A program made the position numbers and the translations under genes. From assembly GCA_016716275.1 (NCBI GenBank), contig JADJWR010000001.1, positions 682,001 through 746,000 of the forward strand: 64,000 bases of DNA. Direction: 5' to 3'. This document shows, piece by piece, positions 60,350-64,000 of the stretch; within the stretch, counting starts at the first letter, position 1, and each line of letters opens with the position of its first letter. The notes under the pieces were generated by a model, which did not search any database, was not told the origin of the DNA, and worked only from the letters and a program-made list of their open reading frames with translations. Source of the stretch: Burkholderiales bacterium (GTDB lineage: Bacteria > Pseudomonadota > Gammaproteobacteria > Burkholderiales > Burkholderiaceae_F).

Positions 60350-60934
60350 TCAGGGCCTGGCCAGCGACTTCAGCGCCGCCCGGATGCCTTCGGCAACCCC
60401 GCTGCCCTCAGGCAACAGGCGCACCGCCGCCGAGGCCTCCTTGTCCGAGTAGCCGAGCGCCACCAGCGCACGCAGTACGTCGGCGCTGCCTTCGGTCGCC
60501 GGCGCCGCGCCGCCGGCCGCTCCCTCCAGCGCGGCGCCGAGCTTGCCCTTCAGTTCGAGCAGCAGCCGTTCGGCGGTCTTCTTGCCGATCCCCGGAACCC
60601 GCGTCAGGCGGCCGCTTTCCTGCAGGGTCACCGCCTGCGCGAGTTCGCCGACGCTCATGCCGGACAGCACGGCCAGGGCCGTCCGGCTGCCGACGCCCGA
60701 GATGCGGATCAGCTGGCGGAACGCCTGCCGCTCGGCGGCGGTGAGGAAGCCGAACAGCTGGTGGGCGTCCTCGCGAACGACGAGGTGGGTGAGCAGGGTG
60801 ACCGCTTGGCCTGACGCCGGCAGGTTGTAGAACGTGCTCATCGGCACGGCGATTTCGTAGCCGACGCCGCCGGCCTCGACCAGCACCTCCGGCGGGTTCT
60901 TTTCGAGCAGCGTGCCGGCGATGCGGCCGATCAT
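60350..60934 (-). CDS. ruvA: Holliday junction-binding protein RuvA
   Basis: The 194-residue protein starts MIGRIAGTLLEKNPPEVLVE and has helix-hairpin-helix pairs ISGVGSRTALAVLSG and VPGIGKKTAERLLLELKGK. The C-terminal ADVLRALVALGYSDKEASAAV domain contacts RuvB. The ATG at 60932-60934 is the standard family start; the open frame further upstream is shadow. It begins 10 bases after ruvC. Confidence 0.97.
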   Translation of the reverse strand: MIGRIAGTLLEKNPPEVLVEAGGVGYEIAVPMSTFYNLPASGQAVTLLTHLVVREDAHQLFGFLTAAERQAFRQLIRISGVGSRTALAVLSGMSVGELAQAVTLQESGRLTRVPGIGKKTAERLLLELKGKLGAALEGAAGGAAPATEGSADVLRALVALGYSDKEASAAVRLLPEGSGVAEGIRAALKSLARP

Positions 60935-60944
60935 CGTGCCGGTC

Positions 60945-61514
60945 TCAGCCGAGCAGACGCGCGCCGCGGCTGCGCCAGGCGTTGCGCGAGCGGCGGCCGC
61001 GCGAGGCGGCCGACAGCAGCGACCCGCCGAGCGCAACGAGGCGCTCGGCATGCAGGTCGCACACCGCGCAAGCCAGCGCATCGGCAGCATCGGTCGGCGG
61101 CGGCTCGGCCAGCCCGAGCAGCCGCTGCACCATCGCCTGCACCTGCTCCTTGCTCGCCTTGCCGTAGCCGACGACCGCCTGCTTGACCTGCAGCGCCGTG
61201 TGCTCGCGCACCGGCAGGCCGGCGCCGACCGCGGCGCAGATCGCCGCGCCGCGCGCCTGGCCGAGCAGCAGCGTGGCCTGCGGATTGACGTTGACGAAGA
61301 CTTTTTCGACGCTGGCGCGCGACGGCCGGGTCGCGTCGATCACCACGCGCAGTCCGGCCAGGATGAATGCCAGGCGATCCGGCAGTTCGCCGGCCGGCAC
61401 GCGGATCACGCCGGCCTCGATGCAGGCCATCTTCCCGCCCGCCGATTCGATCACGCCCCAGCCGGTGCGATTCAGGCCGGGGTCGATGCCCAGGATGCGC
61501 GCGGGAGTCGCCAC
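60945..61514 (-). CDS. ruvC: Crossover junction endodeoxyribonuclease RuvC
   Basis: The 189-residue resolvase has ILGIDPGLNRTGWGVIE (first catalytic aspartate), VFVNVNPQATLLLGQARGA and DAADALACAVCDLHA, the C-terminal acidic D-x-x-D-A site. In the second motif most family members read E-x-x-F-x-x-x-N; here VEKVFVNVN provides the glutamate. It lies 34 bases after purH. Confidence 0.96.
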   Translation of the reverse strand: MATPARILGIDPGLNRTGWGVIESAGGKMACIEAGVIRVPAGELPDRLAFILAGLRVVIDATRPSRASVEKVFVNVNPQATLLLGQARGAAICAAVGAGLPVREHTALQVKQAVVGYGKASKEQVQAMVQRLLGLAEPPPTDAADALACAVCDLHAERLVALGGSLLSAASRGRRSRNAWRSRGARLLG

Positions 61515-61548
61515 GCGGCGATTCTGCCACGCACCCTGCCTCGGCCGC

Positions 61549-63099
<1,551 letters not shown>

Positions 63100-63167
63100 C
63101 GGCGGGCCTCCGCCCAGGTGGCGTCGGCGCGCGCGGCAGGCAGGTGGTGGATCGTCAGTCTCATCGG

Positions 63168-63494
63168 CTACCCCAGCCGGTACTCGGTGAGCTTCTTGCG
63201 CAGCGTGTTGCGGTTGATGCCGAGCAGTTCGGCGGCCGCCGACTGGTTGCCGTTGGTCCGCGCGATGGCGAACTTCAGCAGCGGCCGCTCGACCGCCTGC
63301 AGCACCATCTCGTGCAGCGCATGCGGCTTGGCACCGTCTAGGTTGTCGAAGTACTCGCCGAGGCTGCGCAGGATGCACTGCTCGATCGTCTCGCCCCTTG
63401 CGGCGGCCGCAGCGGTCGCGGGAGTCGCCGCCGGCGGCCGGGGATCGCCGTTGATCGCCGGCCCGCCGCTTCGTGGCGGGGGATGTGACGCCAT
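63168..63494 (-). CDS. fis: DNA-binding protein Fis
   Basis: The 108-residue nucleoid protein has an N-terminal proline/alanine-rich extension. The Fis core follows (ETIEQCILRSLGEYFDNLDG), and the C-terminal helix-turn-helix reads ARTNGNQSAAAELLGINRNTLRKKLTEY. It is slightly longer than E. coli Fis because of the extension, and internal starts are possible. It sits between dusB and purH, a usual betaproteobacterial order, and 53 bases after dusB. Confidence 0.95.
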   Translation of the reverse strand: MASHPPPRSGGPAINGDPRPPAATPATAAAAARGETIEQCILRSLGEYFDNLDGAKPHALHEMVLQAVERPLLKFAIARTNGNQSAAAELLGINRNTLRKKLTEYRLG

Positions 63495-63547
63495 TTCCTC
63501 TCTCCTTGCCTCTGTCTGCTCTGTCAGTCCGGGCGCCGGCCCGTCGA

Positions 63548-64000
63548 TCAGTGGGCGGCGCCGTCGTCGTCCGTCAGTCTGCCGAAGCGGTCACCGTGCC
63601 GCTGCAGGAACTCGTCCAGCGCGGCAGCCTGCGCCTGGGGCTCGTCGATCCGGTTCATCCGCTCGCAGAATGCCGCGCCGCCGACCAGCCGGCGCGTGTA
63701 CCAGATGATGTGCTTGCGCGCGGTGCGCACGCCTTGCGCCGCGCCGTAGAAGGCGTAGTGCTCCTGCAGGTGCTCGAGCAGTGCCGGGCGCATTTCCTCC
63801 ACCGTCGGCGGCGGAGCCGTCCGGCCGGTGGCCAGGAAGTGCTCGATCTCGCGGAAGATCCACGGCCGCCCCTGCGCCGCGCGGCCGATCATCACCGCGT
63901 CGGCACCGGTCGCGGCGAGCACCTCGCGCGCCTTGGCGGGCGAATCGATGTCACCGTTGGCCACCACCGGAATCGACACCGCGCGCTTGACCTCGGCGAT
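63548..64000 (-). CDS. dusB: tRNA-dihydrouridine synthase B, C-terminal part
   Basis: The frame is open to the window edge and encodes IAEVKRAVSIPVVANGDID at the visible end, so the N-terminal half lies beyond 64000. The seen part has GDIDSPAKAREVLAATGADAVMIGRAAQGRPWIFREIEHFL, the FMN-phosphate binding end of the Dus barrel, and RTARKHIIWYTRRL, the family's tRNA-binding helical domain. The gene order dusB-fis confirms the name. Confidence 0.95.
   Translation of the reverse strand: MAEVKRAVSIPVVANGDIDSPAKAREVLAATGADAVMIGRAAQGRPWIFREIEHFLATGRTAPPPTVEEMRPALLEHLQEHYAFYGAAQGVRTARKHIIWYTRRLVGGAAFCERMNRIDEPQAQAAALDEFLQRHGDRFGRLTDDDGAAH

Overview
The window is a high-GC, densely coded chromosomal segment of a Gram-negative proteobacterium. 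Several conserved housekeeping blocks point to a betaproteobacterium: dusB-fis-purH-ruvC-ruvA-ruvB, ybgC-tolQ-tolR-tolA-tolB-pal-cpoB, and a pcm-like methyltransferase / rhodanese / TolC-type set. The large exported protein at 33759-35834 has a body of a kind I associate with Rhodocyclales (Azoarcus, Dechloromonas, Accumulibacter relatives). The order is an inference and the species cannot be named from this sequence.

Positions 1-19700 form a surface-glycan locus. A leftward block, read from 5771 down to 542, encodes a methyltransferase, a Wzm/Wzt-type ABC polysaccharide exporter whose ATPase carries a C-terminal extension of the glycan-binding kind, a second methyltransferase and an integral-membrane acyltransferase. 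To its right lie a glycosyltransferase with an embedded beta-sandwich-like domain, a GT4-like enzyme, UDP-galactopyranose mutase, a DUF4422 protein, a GT2 enzyme, a TPR/GT9-like fusion, another GT-A enzyme and three TPR/GT41 (SPINDLY / O-GlcNAc-transferase-like) proteins. Together they suggest an ABC-exported, galactofuranose-containing, methyl- and acyl-modified glycan, plus a group of OGT-like enzymes that may modify proteins.

Positions 19750-32520 hold envelope and metabolic genes: TolC-type channel, rhodanese, PIMT-like methyltransferase, MacA/MacB-type efflux (with an inverted array of CACGGAT units inside the operon), a DUF1439-like lipoprotein, UppP, a DUF6498-like membrane protein, TrmB, an OsmC-family protein, tRNA-Gly(CCC), a double-CDGSH iron-sulfur protein with a 47-bp perfect internal repeat, a GabD-type dehydrogenase and a 2-oxoglutarate/Fe(II) hydroxylase. 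Positions 32550-36200 carry another GT4 gene, a terminator, the large exported protein with a compositionally distinct N-terminal domain, and tRNA-Lys(TTT) with a good sigma70 promoter.

Positions 36290-42820 carry a YeeE/YedE transporter and the complete Tol-Pal operon (leftward). Positions 42937-50018 carry a Yej/Opp-like peptide ABC transporter (rightward) interrupted by a REP-like hairpin and by a toxin-antitoxin remnant in which only the C-terminal half of the RelE-type toxin survives. Positions 50342-58681 carry a TonB-dependent receptor followed by two small exported proteins, then a leftward tonB-exbB-exbD-exbD-TPR operon that probably energises such receptors. The right end is the recombination / purine / Fis / tRNA-dihydrouridine block, with dusB cut by the window edge. 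No CRISPR array, transposase or phage gene was recognised.
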